A DNA stretch of 16,934 bases. Origin: Nitrosopumilales archaeon (GTDB lineage Archaea; Thermoproteota; Nitrososphaeria; Nitrososphaerales; Nitrosopumilaceae). A program made the translations under genes and the position numbers. The DNA lies in contig JANXYF010000009.1 of assembly GCA_025350175.1 (NCBI GenBank), positions 1 to 16,934 of the forward strand, read 5' to 3'. Under the pieces are notes generated by a model, which was not told the origin of the DNA, did not search any database, and worked only from the letters and a program-made list of their open reading frames with translations. Position 1 is the first letter of the stretch; every line of letters begins with the position of its first letter. Below, in pieces: positions 7,901-14,514 of this stretch.

Positions 7901-8323
7901 AGAAGTGCCTATTCTACACTTGGTTCATTACTTGAGAAACTTGACATGCAGATTAGAACTGCAGATATCATTAATGCAGTTGATCCAAGTGAGGTAGTTT
8001 CAATGGTGATGACTACTCATCTGCTTCCTGATATAATGGGCAACCTTCGAGCTTATTCTGCTCAATCTTTTCGATGTACTGCGTGTGGTGCAAGCTACAG
8101 AAGAATTCCACTTGCTGCAAAATGCCTTGAATGTGGACATAAGCTAATTCAGACCATGACTAGGCCATCTGTACAAAAATATCTCAAGCTTGCAAAAAGA
8201 ATGCTCGATAAATACACAATTTCACCATATCTTAGAGGAAGAGTACTTTCACTCTTAGACGAATTAGAGCTAGTCTTTGGTAAAGAAGAGAGCAATCAAT
8301 CTATTCTTACAGATTTTGCCTAA
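4949..8323 (+). CDS. polC: DNA polymerase D large subunit (DP2)
   Basis: This is the catalytic subunit of the archaeal replicative D-family polymerase (1124 aa, usual 1100-1300 without inteins). Visible landmarks are GPIRSAGGTEAAA (about 150-162) and a zinc-binding module beginning CKNC at 634 with further CPKC, CKKC and CAKC pairs. The catalytic segment is DADGDAD (875-881), where D877 and D879 match the essential aspartates of characterised DP2 enzymes, followed by NFSRLFLSDRIGG. A second zinc module (CTAC at 1043, CLEC) lies near the end. No intein interrupts the catalytic site, unlike in some Pyrococcus species. The extreme C-terminus, QSILTDFA, resembles a PCNA-interacting peptide. AAGGA at 4938-4942 is a suitable ribosome-binding site. 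The stop interlocks with that of the convergent glyA gene. Confidence 0.97.
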   Translation: MSENLALRLKEVPMPQDYFNYYTKISEEVFTIFEQAASAKATLADSSGMVEPKIAFDLADRVSKMHDIDVTDNLRALIQNTPKELAALKLAEDIAQGKYSGPDTDLQTKLDLAVRVALAIVTEGVTIAPLQGISEVKIKKNADGSEYLSVSFAGPIRSAGGTEAAATMLIADHVRKIAGLGKYQANSFDDETGRFVEELRVYEREVGSFQFHIPDQDVVSVISNLPVELDGVDTDLAEIVSHRNMVRIGTNRVRGGALRVLNDGLIGRSRKLLKLIELYKLDGWDWLKDLKGAIQTGDADAAAHRMREVITGRSVLSMPKKLGGFRLRYGRSCNTGFASIGIHPVVAEILDHAIAVGTQIKLDVPGKASTVAFVDSIDTPIVRLTNGNVVKIKDTAHGIHLKPQIAKILHLGDILISYGDFLENNAELVPTGYVEEFWVQELLDKVTKYEPNDTELLSYVTKIPDLDEAFRISLNFGIGLHPQYLYYWDQITTEEFEKILKPQSVESDLIIYSVDAKDILEKLGVPHEVAGDTLLLKNIEAKIFFYLLFRKPIQLERDLTVTQIITQSSGIRIPNKFSTSIGVRVGRPEKAALRKMKPPVHTLFPVGNKGGASRDLLKAAKQPDFYCNIYNRFCKNCNVPTISIACPKCKTKTSAIFICKKCRDELETNYCAKCKSRAYGHSYRSFPLKDLLNAAQERTGFRAQEPFKGVKELINQDRVPEPLEKGLIRQSLGLNVFKDGTIRFDTTNAPLSHFKPSWIGTTPQKLVELGYTHDTNGNPLENSDQLVELRVQDVVIPKECGDSLVFVCQYIDRELSKLFGRLPFYNVKTTDDLVGHLIIGLAPHTSVGIVGRIIGYTNTQVCLGTAVWHSAKRRDADGDADSIMLLMDSLLNFSRLFLSDRIGGLMDAPLLVQPIVIPQEVQRQAHNFEVVKAYPLSFFEATLRKDKASEIKDVEILKSRLETERQFLGHDFTHSTSTLTTSKSRSAYSTLGSLLEKLDMQIRTADIINAVDPSEVVSMVMTTHLLPDIMGNLRAYSAQSFRCTACGASYRRIPLAAKCLECGHKLIQTMTRPSVQKYLKLAKRMLDKYTISPYLRGRVLSLLDELELVFGKEESNQSILTDFA

Positions 8324-9642
8324 CGAATTTTTATGTAATCATAGCCGCCATGCTTACTTTCAAAGCAATAGCGAACCTTCTGAAAGTCTTTTCTAAATTT
8401 CTTGACTTGTGTTGCTATCTTTTTCTTGTCTTTTTTATCTACTACAACCTTTTTGATAAATTCGGCTACTTCTTCCATATCTGATTCTTTCATTCCAAGA
8501 CGTGTCAGTTCTGCAACACCAAGTCTCATTCCACCTGGATGGAAATAGTTGCGTCCAGCTTTGATATCTCCTGGTATGAGTTGCCTGTTTACGATGATGT
8601 TTGCCTTTTCAAGATCTGCTTCAATTGTTCCACCGTCACCAAATGAAAGTACATTTACTACTATCTGATGAGATTTTGTAAATCCACGTTTTTCACCAAG
8701 TACTGAAAAACCAAATGAGTGAAGGGTCTCTGCAAGTGCTTTTGCGTTCTTTATGACCTGTACTGCATATTTTTTACCAAATTCTAACATCTCTGCATAA
8801 GCAATTGCCTTTCCTGCCATGTGATGTAAGTGATGATTACTAGTCATTCCTGGAAATGTTGCTTTTTTGATACTTTCACCATATTTTTCAAATGAGCAAA
8901 TCATTCCACCCTGTGGACCAAACAAAGTCTTATGTGTACTCATTGTCATTGCATCTGCCCCTTCTCTTAGAGGATCTTGGAATTGTCCACCAGCAATGAG
9001 ACCTGCAACATGTGCACCATCATAATTTACAAACATATTATACCCTTTTAGAAAATCTGCAAGTTCTTTTACTGGGTGTGGAAACAAAAAGACTGAACCA
9101 CCAAACATTGCTAATTTAGGAATTTTTCCAGCCTTTTCAAGTTCTTGTACTTTTTGTTTTGTCTTATCAACATCAATTGTCATCTCTTCCACATCAAATG
9201 GATAGAACTCAATGTCTAATCCATGAACAAGACCTGCAGTACCTGCATGTTCTTTCTTACCATGTGATATATGACCACCAGATGGAATTGAGGGAGCAAG
9301 CATTACATCTCCTGGATTTGAAAATGCCGAATAAATGGCTAGATTTGCAACAACACCTGAAATTGGTCTTACATCTACAAATTCTGCCTTGAATAGTTTT
9401 TTTGCTAATTCCATGCACTTGAATTCTACCTTGTCGATGTAGGTACAACCAGCATAGACTCGCTCACCTGGCCAACCTTCTGCATATCTGTTAGCAAAGT
9501 CAGAAACTGTTGCCTCACGTACTGCAGGACTTGTAACATTCTCACTTGCAATTAGAGGAATCGAATCTGCAAACCATTGATTGTGAGTCTTAAGCAAAGA
9601 AAGTACTTCGTCGTAAGATGATCGTGGTGAAGAACGAGACAT
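8320..9642 (-). CDS. glyA: Serine hydroxymethyltransferase
   Basis: This PLP enzyme interconverts serine and glycine while charging the one-carbon carrier, a tetrahydropterin in archaea. From the ATG at 9642 it is 440 aa, the usual archaeal length. A longer in-frame start at 9780 would run into the divergent thermosome gene and adds unrelated sequence, so I rejected it. Motifs seen: IPLIASENVTSPAV near the N-terminus, RYAEGWPGERVYAGC, the PLP-contacting Asp in VNYDGAHVAG (about D208) and the Schiff-base Lys in MSTHKTLFGPQGG (about K238). The C-terminal tail is Lys-rich, with a final GGYDYIKIR. It has its own TATA-like box 27 bp upstream, and its stop overlaps that of DP2 by 4 bp. Confidence 0.95.
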   Translation of the reverse strand: MSRSSPRSSYDEVLSLLKTHNQWFADSIPLIASENVTSPAVREATVSDFANRYAEGWPGERVYAGCTYIDKVEFKCMELAKKLFKAEFVDVRPISGVVANLAIYSAFSNPGDVMLAPSIPSGGHISHGKKEHAGTAGLVHGLDIEFYPFDVEEMTIDVDKTKQKVQELEKAGKIPKLAMFGGSVFLFPHPVKELADFLKGYNMFVNYDGAHVAGLIAGGQFQDPLREGADAMTMSTHKTLFGPQGGMICSFEKYGESIKKATFPGMTSNHHLHHMAGKAIAYAEMLEFGKKYAVQVIKNAKALAETLHSFGFSVLGEKRGFTKSHQIVVNVLSFGDGGTIEADLEKANIIVNRQLIPGDIKAGRNYFHPGGMRLGVAELTRLGMKESDMEEVAEFIKKVVVDKKDKKKIATQVKKFRKDFQKVRYCFESKHGGYDYIKIR

Positions 9643-9665
9643 GTCTAGTTCGAACAGTTTTCCTA

Positions 9666-9672
9666 ATTTAAA
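9666..9672 (-). promoter_or_regulatory. TATA-like box of glyA
   Basis: On the minus strand this reads TTTAAAT, centred 27 bp before the ATG at 9642. It supports that start and a leaderless mRNA. Confidence 0.55.
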
Positions 9673-9737
9673 AACATCGTTCAGAATTGGTTGAAAATTA
9701 TCTATTTCAAGTGTAAATGCTTTTGATCTACATAAGA

Positions 9738-9745
9738 CATAATAA
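9738..9745 (+). promoter_or_regulatory. TATA-like box of the thermosome gene
   Basis: CATAATAA is centred 27 bp before the ATG at 9769, consistent with a leaderless mRNA. The 126-bp divergent region between glyA and the thermosome gene therefore holds two separate promoters. Confidence 0.5.
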
Positions 9746-9768
9746 GGGAAAATCGACCTCTTGCAAAT

Positions 9769-11463
9769 ATGTCTATTCAATCTTCTGCTGGCGGTATACC
9801 GGTTATTATTTTAAAAGACGGTGCTCAACAAACCAAGGGTCGTGACGCACAGAAGAACAATATTGCTGCAGCAAAACTGATTGCTGAAATTGTTTCTTCA
9901 AGTCTTGGTCCACGAGGAATGGATAAAATGCTTGTTGATTCCTTAGGTGACGTTACAATTACAAATGATGGTGCTACTATTCTAAAAGAAATTGATGTTC
10001 AACACCCAGCTGCAAAAATGCTTGTTGAGATCTCAAAAGCAACTGATAATGAAGTGGGAGACGGAACAACTTCGGCTGTAGTTCTTGCAGGAGCATTATT
10101 AGAAAATGCCGAGTCTTTAATTTTACAAGATGTACATCCAACAATTGTCGTTGACGGTTATAGAAAAGCTGCACAAAAAGCAGTAGAACTCTTAGAAAAG
10201 ATTGCCGATAAAGTATCTGCAACTGATAAAGATGTACTTGAAAGAATTGCAAGAACATCAATGCAGACAAAACTTGTCAGAAGAGATTCTGCAAATCTTG
10301 CCGATATGATTGTAAAATCTGTAATTGCCGTAGCCGAGAAAAAAGGTGATGGTTATCTAATTGATATTGATGATATTAAGGTAGAAAAGAAAGCAGGTGG
10401 TTCTATCAAGGACTCTACTCTTACCAAAGGAATAATCCTTGACAAGGAAATTGTTCATAGTGGTATGCCAAAGAAAATTGATAATGCAAAGATTGCACTA
10501 GTCAATAACGCACTTGAGATAGACAAAACCGAGTTTGATGCCAAGATAAACATAACAAATCCACAACAGATGAAATCATTTCTTGATGAAGAACAAAGAA
10601 TGATCAAAAACATGGTTGACAAGGTAATTGCTTCAGGCGCAAATGTTCTATTCTGCCAGAAAGGAATTGATGACATGGCACAACATTATCTTGCAAAAGC
10701 TGGAATACTTACAGTAAGAAGAATAAAAGAAAGTGATATGACAAAACTTGCAAAAGCAACGGGAGCTAGAATGATAAGCAATCTTGATGATCTATTTGAA
10801 AAAGATCTTGGTGCTGCTGAAATAGTAGAAGAAAGAAAAGTAGAAAACGATAAATGGACTTTCATTGAAGGTTGCAAACATCCAAAAGCAGTCACTCTTC
10901 TTCTAAGAGGCGGTTCTCAACGAGTAGTTGATGAAGTAGAAAGATCAGTTCATGACGCATTAATGGTTGTAAAAGATGTAATGGAAAAACCATTCATAGT
11001 GGCAGGTGGAGGAGCTCCAGAAACTTATGCTGCAACAAAATTACGTGAATGGGCAAAAACACTTGAAGGCAGAGAACAACTCGCAGTAGAAAAATTTGCA
11101 GATTCTTTAGAAGTAATCCCAATTACACTTGCTGAGAATGCTGGAATGGATCCAATTGATACATTAGCATCATTACGATCAAAACAACTCAAAGGAAACA
11201 AATGGACAGGTATCGATGTTATGAAAGGTCAAGTTGCAAGTATGCATACTACTGATATCTTTGAACCACTCTCTGTCAAGATCCAAATAATTACATGCGC
11301 AACTGAAGCTGCATGTATGATATTAAGAATCGATGATGTAATTGCCACTGCAAAATCTGCAGGAGGACCACCGCCAGGAGCTGAAGGTATGGGAGGCATG
11401 GGCGGAATGGGTGGTATGGGAGGCATGGGCGGAATGGGTGGTATGCCACCAATGGATATGTAA
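9769..11463 (+). CDS. ths: Thermosome subunit (group II chaperonin)
   Basis: This is a subunit of the double-ring ATP-dependent archaeal chaperonin, related to eukaryotic CCT, which folds cytosolic proteins (564 aa, usual about 545-560). Signatures seen: SSSLGPRGMDKMLVD (about residues 45-59), TNDGATILKE and the ATPase motif GDGTTSAVVLAG in the N-terminal equatorial domain. VAGGGAPE and ENAGMDPIDTL lie in the C-terminal equatorial part. The last 30 residues are a Gly-Gly-Met repeat tail ending PPMDM, the flexible tail that projects into the cavity in group II chaperonins, here rather long. It is divergent from glyA and followed by a small membrane-protein gene with its own promoter. Many relatives carry several thermosome genes, so this may be one of a set. 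Confidence 0.97.
   Translation: MSIQSSAGGIPVIILKDGAQQTKGRDAQKNNIAAAKLIAEIVSSSLGPRGMDKMLVDSLGDVTITNDGATILKEIDVQHPAAKMLVEISKATDNEVGDGTTSAVVLAGALLENAESLILQDVHPTIVVDGYRKAAQKAVELLEKIADKVSATDKDVLERIARTSMQTKLVRRDSANLADMIVKSVIAVAEKKGDGYLIDIDDIKVEKKAGGSIKDSTLTKGIILDKEIVHSGMPKKIDNAKIALVNNALEIDKTEFDAKINITNPQQMKSFLDEEQRMIKNMVDKVIASGANVLFCQKGIDDMAQHYLAKAGILTVRRIKESDMTKLAKATGARMISNLDDLFEKDLGAAEIVEERKVENDKWTFIEGCKHPKAVTLLLRGGSQRVVDEVERSVHDALMVVKDVMEKPFIVAGGGAPETYAATKLREWAKTLEGREQLAVEKFADSLEVIPITLAENAGMDPIDTLASLRSKQLKGNKWTGIDVMKGQVASMHTTDIFEPLSVKIQIITCATEAACMILRIDDVIATAKSAGGPPPGAEGMGGMGGMGGMGGMGGMGGMPPMDM
11386..11445 (+). repeat. 27-bp tandem repeat in the thermosome tail
   Basis: A 27-bp unit at 11386-11412 is repeated exactly at 11413-11439, followed by 6 bp of a third copy. 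It encodes the GMGGMGGMG tail. Exact identity at synonymous sites points to recent duplication, so the tail length may vary between strains. Confidence 0.85.
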
Positions 11464-11491
11464 TTAAAAAAATCCATATTTCTCTCAAAGG

Positions 11492-11498
11492 TTTATTT
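11492..11498 (+). promoter_or_regulatory. TATA-like box of the 92-aa membrane protein gene
   Basis: TTTATTT is centred 26 bp before the ATG at 11521. This supports that ATG over the upstream in-frame TTG at 11497, which lies at the box itself. Confidence 0.5.
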
Positions 11499-11520
11499 GA
11501 CTATTCTAGATAGGAATTCT

Positions 11521-11799
11521 ATGCAGTTAGGTGGAACTAAAATTCTAGCCGGTGCAAAATACATCTATCTGGTAGCATTCTTTGCATTGCTTTCCGGAAT
11601 GTTCTATCCTATAATTACTCACAGTAGTTGGTATCTTGTAATCACGGGAACTTTAATTCTCTTTGTAGGCCTTGCAGGAACTGTTTCTATATACAAAGCA
11701 GCTACTGCTGAAAAGCACAAGAAAGCCTATCTCATTATTGGTTTGGCTGTAACTTCACTTGCATTGTTCCTTGTATACGGTGCAATAGGAAAAATCTAG
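11521..11799 (+). CDS. Small three-helix membrane protein (92 aa)
   Basis: I do not recognise the family. The product is 92 aa with three predicted membrane helices: about residues 12-31 (YIYLVAFFALLSGMFYPII), 37-59 (WYLVITGTLILFVGLAG) and 69-89 (AYLIIGLAVTSLALFLVYG). The loop between helices 2 and 3 is charged (KAATAEKHKK) and probably cytoplasmic. No catalytic residues or Cys pairs are visible. The start is set by the TATA-like box 26 bp upstream. Its TAG interlocks with the TAG of the convergent glutamine synthetase gene (CTAG, 4-bp overlap). A function cannot be proposed. Confidence 0.75.
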   Translation: MQLGGTKILAGAKYIYLVAFFALLSGMFYPIITHSSWYLVITGTLILFVGLAGTVSIYKAATAEKHKKAYLIIGLAVTSLALFLVYGAIGKI

Positions 11800-13256
11800 A
11801 TATCAAAATAAAGATAGAATTCATGTGGATGAGGTCTTATTGAAACCTCATGATCATCTGCTCTTTCTATCTCAATTAATTTATCAAGTGTTTCATTTGA
11901 GAAAACTGGTGAGAGGAACTTTCTATCACTCTCTAATTCATTAAGTGCTTCTCCCAAAGTTGCAGGTAAATCTTTAATTCCTTTTGCAATTCGTTGAGAC
12001 TTGGTCAACTTGAATATGTCTTCATAGACTGGATCTCCGGGATCCATTTTCTTTTTAATTCCATCTAATCCTGCTGCTTGAACTGCTGCAAATACTAGAT
12101 ATGGATTAGATGAGGGATCAGGAGCTCTGAACTCAATTCTCTTAATCTTGGCATATTTTTCTCCCCTGAAATGAGATGGAATTCTAATTATTGCAGATCT
12201 ATTACTTGCACTCCATGCAATATACACTGGTGCTTCATAACCTGGAACTAATCTGTGATAAGAGTTTGTTGTAGGTGCAACAATTGCAGATAATGCTCTT
12301 GCATGATTCATAATTCCTCCGCAATAATATCTTGCTAACTGACTGACTTCTTCTTTGTCATCTTTATCAAAGAACATATTCTTGTCACCTTTCCACAAGC
12401 TGACATTTGTATGCATTCCAGAACCTGCATCCATTGAGATTGGTTTTGGCATCATAGTTGCAACTTTGTCATACTTTTTAGCAATGTTTCTAATAACATA
12501 CTTGTAAGTCTGAGCGCCATCTGCAGAATTGGTTAGAGTATCATATCTAATATCGATCTCACATTGCCCGGCAGTAGCTACTTCATGATGATGATTGTCA
12601 CATAAAATACCAAAAGATTCATTCAAGCACTCGACACAGTCATTTCTAAATTCTGTTAATGTATCGGCTGGTGTACTTGGATAGTATCCTTTCTTTAATG
12701 CCATTGGGTATCCCTTTCCATCTTGACTCCATGGTGCCTCCTTGGATTCTATTGAATACGATTGGCCTTTGTATGGAGTAAGTACATCCCAAGTAATTTT
12801 ATCAAATACAAAAAATTCTACCTCTGGACCCCAGTAACTATTGTCAAATCCCTGAGTTTGTAGGTACTTCTCAGTTTTTTGAGCAATGCCTCTTGGGTCA
12901 GATTCTAGTCTGCCTTTATTTCTACTCTTATAAACATCACAAATCAATCTGGCAGTTTTTGCATTTTCCATCCAGGGAATTAATGCAAAAGTACTAGGAT
13001 CTGGTTTTAAGACCATATCAGAATCTTCTATTGTCGCAAATCCTACAATCGAAGAACCGTCTAGTTTTGGAAGTCCATCTTGCATTTGTTGTGGGGTAAA
13101 TAGATTTGCAGAAATTGTAGTATGATGGAATCTACCTCTAAGACCTGTAAATTGTAAATCGATAAATTTTATCTGATCATGCTTAATTTTTGAGAAAACA
13201 TCTTCAGAAGTATAAGAAACTGGTACTGGTTCTCCACCAATCACTTTATATGGCAA
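11796..13256 (-). CDS. glnA: Glutamine synthetase, type I
   Basis: This enzyme forms glutamine from glutamate, ammonia and ATP, the main entry of ammonium into biomass. The frame opens at 13280; I chose the TTG at 13256 (486 aa, protein beginning MPYKVIGGE) because AAGGTG lies 5 nt before it. TTG 13280 and GTG 13244 remain possible. Motifs seen: DGSSIVGF in the N-terminal domain, GPEVEFFVFD with a metal-binding Glu, DNHHHEVATAGQCEID, GSGMHTNVSLW with the active-site His, the ATP-site NSYHRLVPGYEAP, and RIEFRAPDPSSNPYL. Where adenylylated enzymes have the NLYDLP tyrosine, this one has DIFKLT, so adenylylation control is unlikely and it resembles the GSI-alpha group. It is divergent from the Gins51-like gene. 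Confidence 0.95.
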   Translation of the reverse strand: MPYKVIGGEPVPVSYTSEDVFSKIKHDQIKFIDLQFTGLRGRFHHTTISANLFTPQQMQDGLPKLDGSSIVGFATIEDSDMVLKPDPSTFALIPWMENAKTARLICDVYKSRNKGRLESDPRGIAQKTEKYLQTQGFDNSYWGPEVEFFVFDKITWDVLTPYKGQSYSIESKEAPWSQDGKGYPMALKKGYYPSTPADTLTEFRNDCVECLNESFGILCDNHHHEVATAGQCEIDIRYDTLTNSADGAQTYKYVIRNIAKKYDKVATMMPKPISMDAGSGMHTNVSLWKGDKNMFFDKDDKEEVSQLARYYCGGIMNHARALSAIVAPTTNSYHRLVPGYEAPVYIAWSASNRSAIIRIPSHFRGEKYAKIKRIEFRAPDPSSNPYLVFAAVQAAGLDGIKKKMDPGDPVYEDIFKLTKSQRIAKGIKDLPATLGEALNELESDRKFLSPVFSNETLDKLIEIERADDHEVSIRPHPHEFYLYFDI

Positions 13257-13261
13257 TTTTG

Positions 13262-13267
13262 CACCTT
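13262..13267 (-). promoter_or_regulatory. Ribosome-binding site that favours a TTG start for glnA
   Basis: AAGGTG on the minus strand lies 5 nt before an in-frame TTG at 13256. AGGTG can pair with the archaeal 16S tail. The promoter position also predicts a short leader containing this site. Confidence 0.45.
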
Positions 13268-13290
13268 GATCATAACACAAAGGGGTCTAT

Positions 13291-13300
13291 GATTTAAGTA
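13291..13300 (-). promoter_or_regulatory. TATA-like box between glnA and the GINS gene
   Basis: On the minus strand this reads TACTTAAATC, placing the glnA transcription start near 13270. The core TTTAAG/CTTAAA is near-symmetrical, and it is the only good TATA-like element between the two divergent genes. It is too close to the GINS ATG at 13316 for the usual spacing, so the GINS promoter remains unclear. Confidence 0.4.
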
Positions 13301-13315
13301 TTGTTGGATATGGAA

Positions 13316-13870
13316 ATGTCAGAAATAAAAATTGATGTAAATTCATTATATGCTATTCTTCTTCGCGAAGTAGAAAACGACTCAGTTCAGGAGGTAGATC
13401 CTAACCTATATCATAATATTGCAGAATTTCTTGGTAACTTAAAAAATCATGATTATGATGGAATAGAATCAAAGATTACTGAATCACTAGTAAAAATGAT
13501 AACAGAAATGACTTCGATTCTTTTGAAGATCAGAATTGAAAAGGCGACATCTCTGGATGAAATTGATTATTCAAATTTACTTGATGAAGAGAGATTTATT
13601 TTAGATTCTGAAGATGAACTACGACAAAGAAAGGATACTATTCTTTCTGCAACACTCAATGGAAGATTAAAACTTCTTGAGACGGTAGGACAAAATCATC
13701 GAGCTAGAGCAATTGTAATTCGATTTCTCAAACCAATAGATCAGATAATGGGTACAGATTTACAGACATACGGACCATTTGAATCAGAAGATGTTGCCAC
13801 TTTACCATTTGAAAATGCACGCTCATTGATTGAAAAGAAAGTAGCAGTAAAGGTAAGCTGGGAAGACTAG
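13316..13870 (+). CDS. gins51: GINS complex subunit, Gins51-like
   Basis: This is a probable subunit of GINS, which binds MCM (and GAN/Cdc45-like protein) in the archaeal replicative helicase. It is 184 aa from the ATG at 13316; ATG 13310 and TTG 13301 are in frame upstream. The N-terminal two thirds are the helical A domain (for example LYAILLREVEND, then LVKMITEMTSILLKIRIEKA). The C-terminal segment, with VIRFLKPIDQIMGTDLQTYG, PFESEDVATLPFENARSLI and KKVAVKV, has the small beta B domain typical of archaeal Gins51/Gins15: hydrophobic strand, YGPF, D-VATLP, NA--LI. Placing the B domain after the A domain matches Gins51 rather than Gins23. It lies in the same neighbourhood as cdc6, DP1 and DP2, which supports the replication assignment. 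Confidence 0.82.
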   Translation: MSEIKIDVNSLYAILLREVENDSVQEVDPNLYHNIAEFLGNLKNHDYDGIESKITESLVKMITEMTSILLKIRIEKATSLDEIDYSNLLDEERFILDSEDELRQRKDTILSATLNGRLKLLETVGQNHRARAIVIRFLKPIDQIMGTDLQTYGPFESEDVATLPFENARSLIEKKVAVKVSWED

Positions 13871-13900
13871 AAATTAGACAATCTTCTATTATGAGATAAC

Positions 13901-14176
13901 ATGCATAACGGAATAGACCTAGACGTATACTTTCTAATTATACTGTATCCTGTTGCTGGATTATTTATTATAGAAATGATCTGTAGAGCAATCAGGATCA
14001 TCCCAAATTGGACAAAACTCCTAACTCAAGCCGTGATGTGTGTGGGTTTTGGAATAGCATATCTTACAATGACTGTTGCTCATTGGCTAACAGCTGGGGT
14101 ATTACTTGCCTTGGCATTTGCGCTGTTTTATCAGGCAAGACTTTCAAAACTTAATCCTCAGAAAGTAATGTATTAA
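13901..14176 (+). CDS. Small three-helix membrane protein (91 aa)
   Basis: I do not recognise the family. The product is 91 aa with three predicted membrane helices: about residues 9-30 (VYFLIILYPVAGLFIIEMICRA), 40-60 (LLTQAVMCVGFGIAYLTMTVA) and 62-81 (WLTAGVLLALAFALFYQA). It ends in a short basic tail. The gene begins 30 bp after the Gins51-like gene and is probably co-transcribed with it. Its TAA interlocks with the TAA of the convergent zinc-finger gene (TTAA, 4-bp overlap). It is not obviously similar in sequence to the other three-helix protein at 11521-11799. No function can be proposed. Confidence 0.75.
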   Translation: MHNGIDLDVYFLIILYPVAGLFIIEMICRAIRIIPNWTKLLTQAVMCVGFGIAYLTMTVAHWLTAGVLLALAFALFYQARLSKLNPQKVMY

Positions 14177-14397
14177 CCAAATCTTCCAAAAATTCGCTTG
14201 ATGAAACTCTGTCTACCTATTCCTTTTGTTCTCTGAATCTTTTTTTCTCCAAATTTCTTTGCTCTTATTTGGAATAACTTTACACATCTATGATCTTCTG
14301 GTAATCGGTGTTCTGCACAAAACTTGTCTTTACAATAATTGCATTCAAAAGGTAAGTCCTGTTTTTTTCCACAATAGGCGCAGTCAAATTGTTCCAC
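14173..14397 (-). CDS. AN1-type zinc finger protein
   Basis: The product is 74 aa with a complete AN1 zinc finger in its first half: C6, C9, C19, C22, C27, H30, H36 and C38, in the spacing C-x2-C-x9-C-x2-C-x4-C-x2-H-x5-H-x-C. It also has the conserved RLPEDH segment. The second half is strongly basic (KKFGEKKIQR, then FIKRIFGRFG) and could bind nucleic acid or acidic partners. In eukaryotes AN1 domains occur in ubiquitin- and stress-linked proteins; archaeal single-domain versions are common but poorly understood. The start is GTG; no ATG is available in frame. Its stop is interlocked with that of the membrane-protein gene at 13901-14176. Confidence 0.88.
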   Translation of the reverse strand: MEQFDCAYCGKKQDLPFECNYCKDKFCAEHRLPEDHRCVKLFQIRAKKFGEKKIQRTKGIGRQSFIKRIFGRFG

Positions 14398-14473
14398 AAT
14401 TATAATTAATTAAGATACTAAATCAGTGTTCGTAAGAAAAACTATTTTCATAATGAGACATCCATTAACAAAA

Positions 14474-14481
14474 CTTATTTA
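14474..14481 (+). promoter_or_regulatory. TATA-like box of the SDR operon
   Basis: CTTATTTA is centred about 37 bp before the ATG at 14515. This predicts a leader of about 10 nt. It is less precise than the other TATA-like boxes in the window. Confidence 0.35.
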
Positions 14482-14514
14482 CGCAAGACAGCAAGATGAA
14501 GAACAGTTTTCAAT

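Noticed and set aside
9643..9780. A 46-residue N-terminal extension of serine hydroxymethyltransferase.
   Set aside because: It would overlap the divergent thermosome start and both promoters, and the sequence is not family-like. A TATA-like box lies 27 bp before the ATG at 9642.
11229..11488. Long minus-strand frames rich in Pro and Ile opposite the thermosome tail.
   Set aside because: They are antisense shadows of the Gly-Gly-Met repeat and have no independent coding signal.
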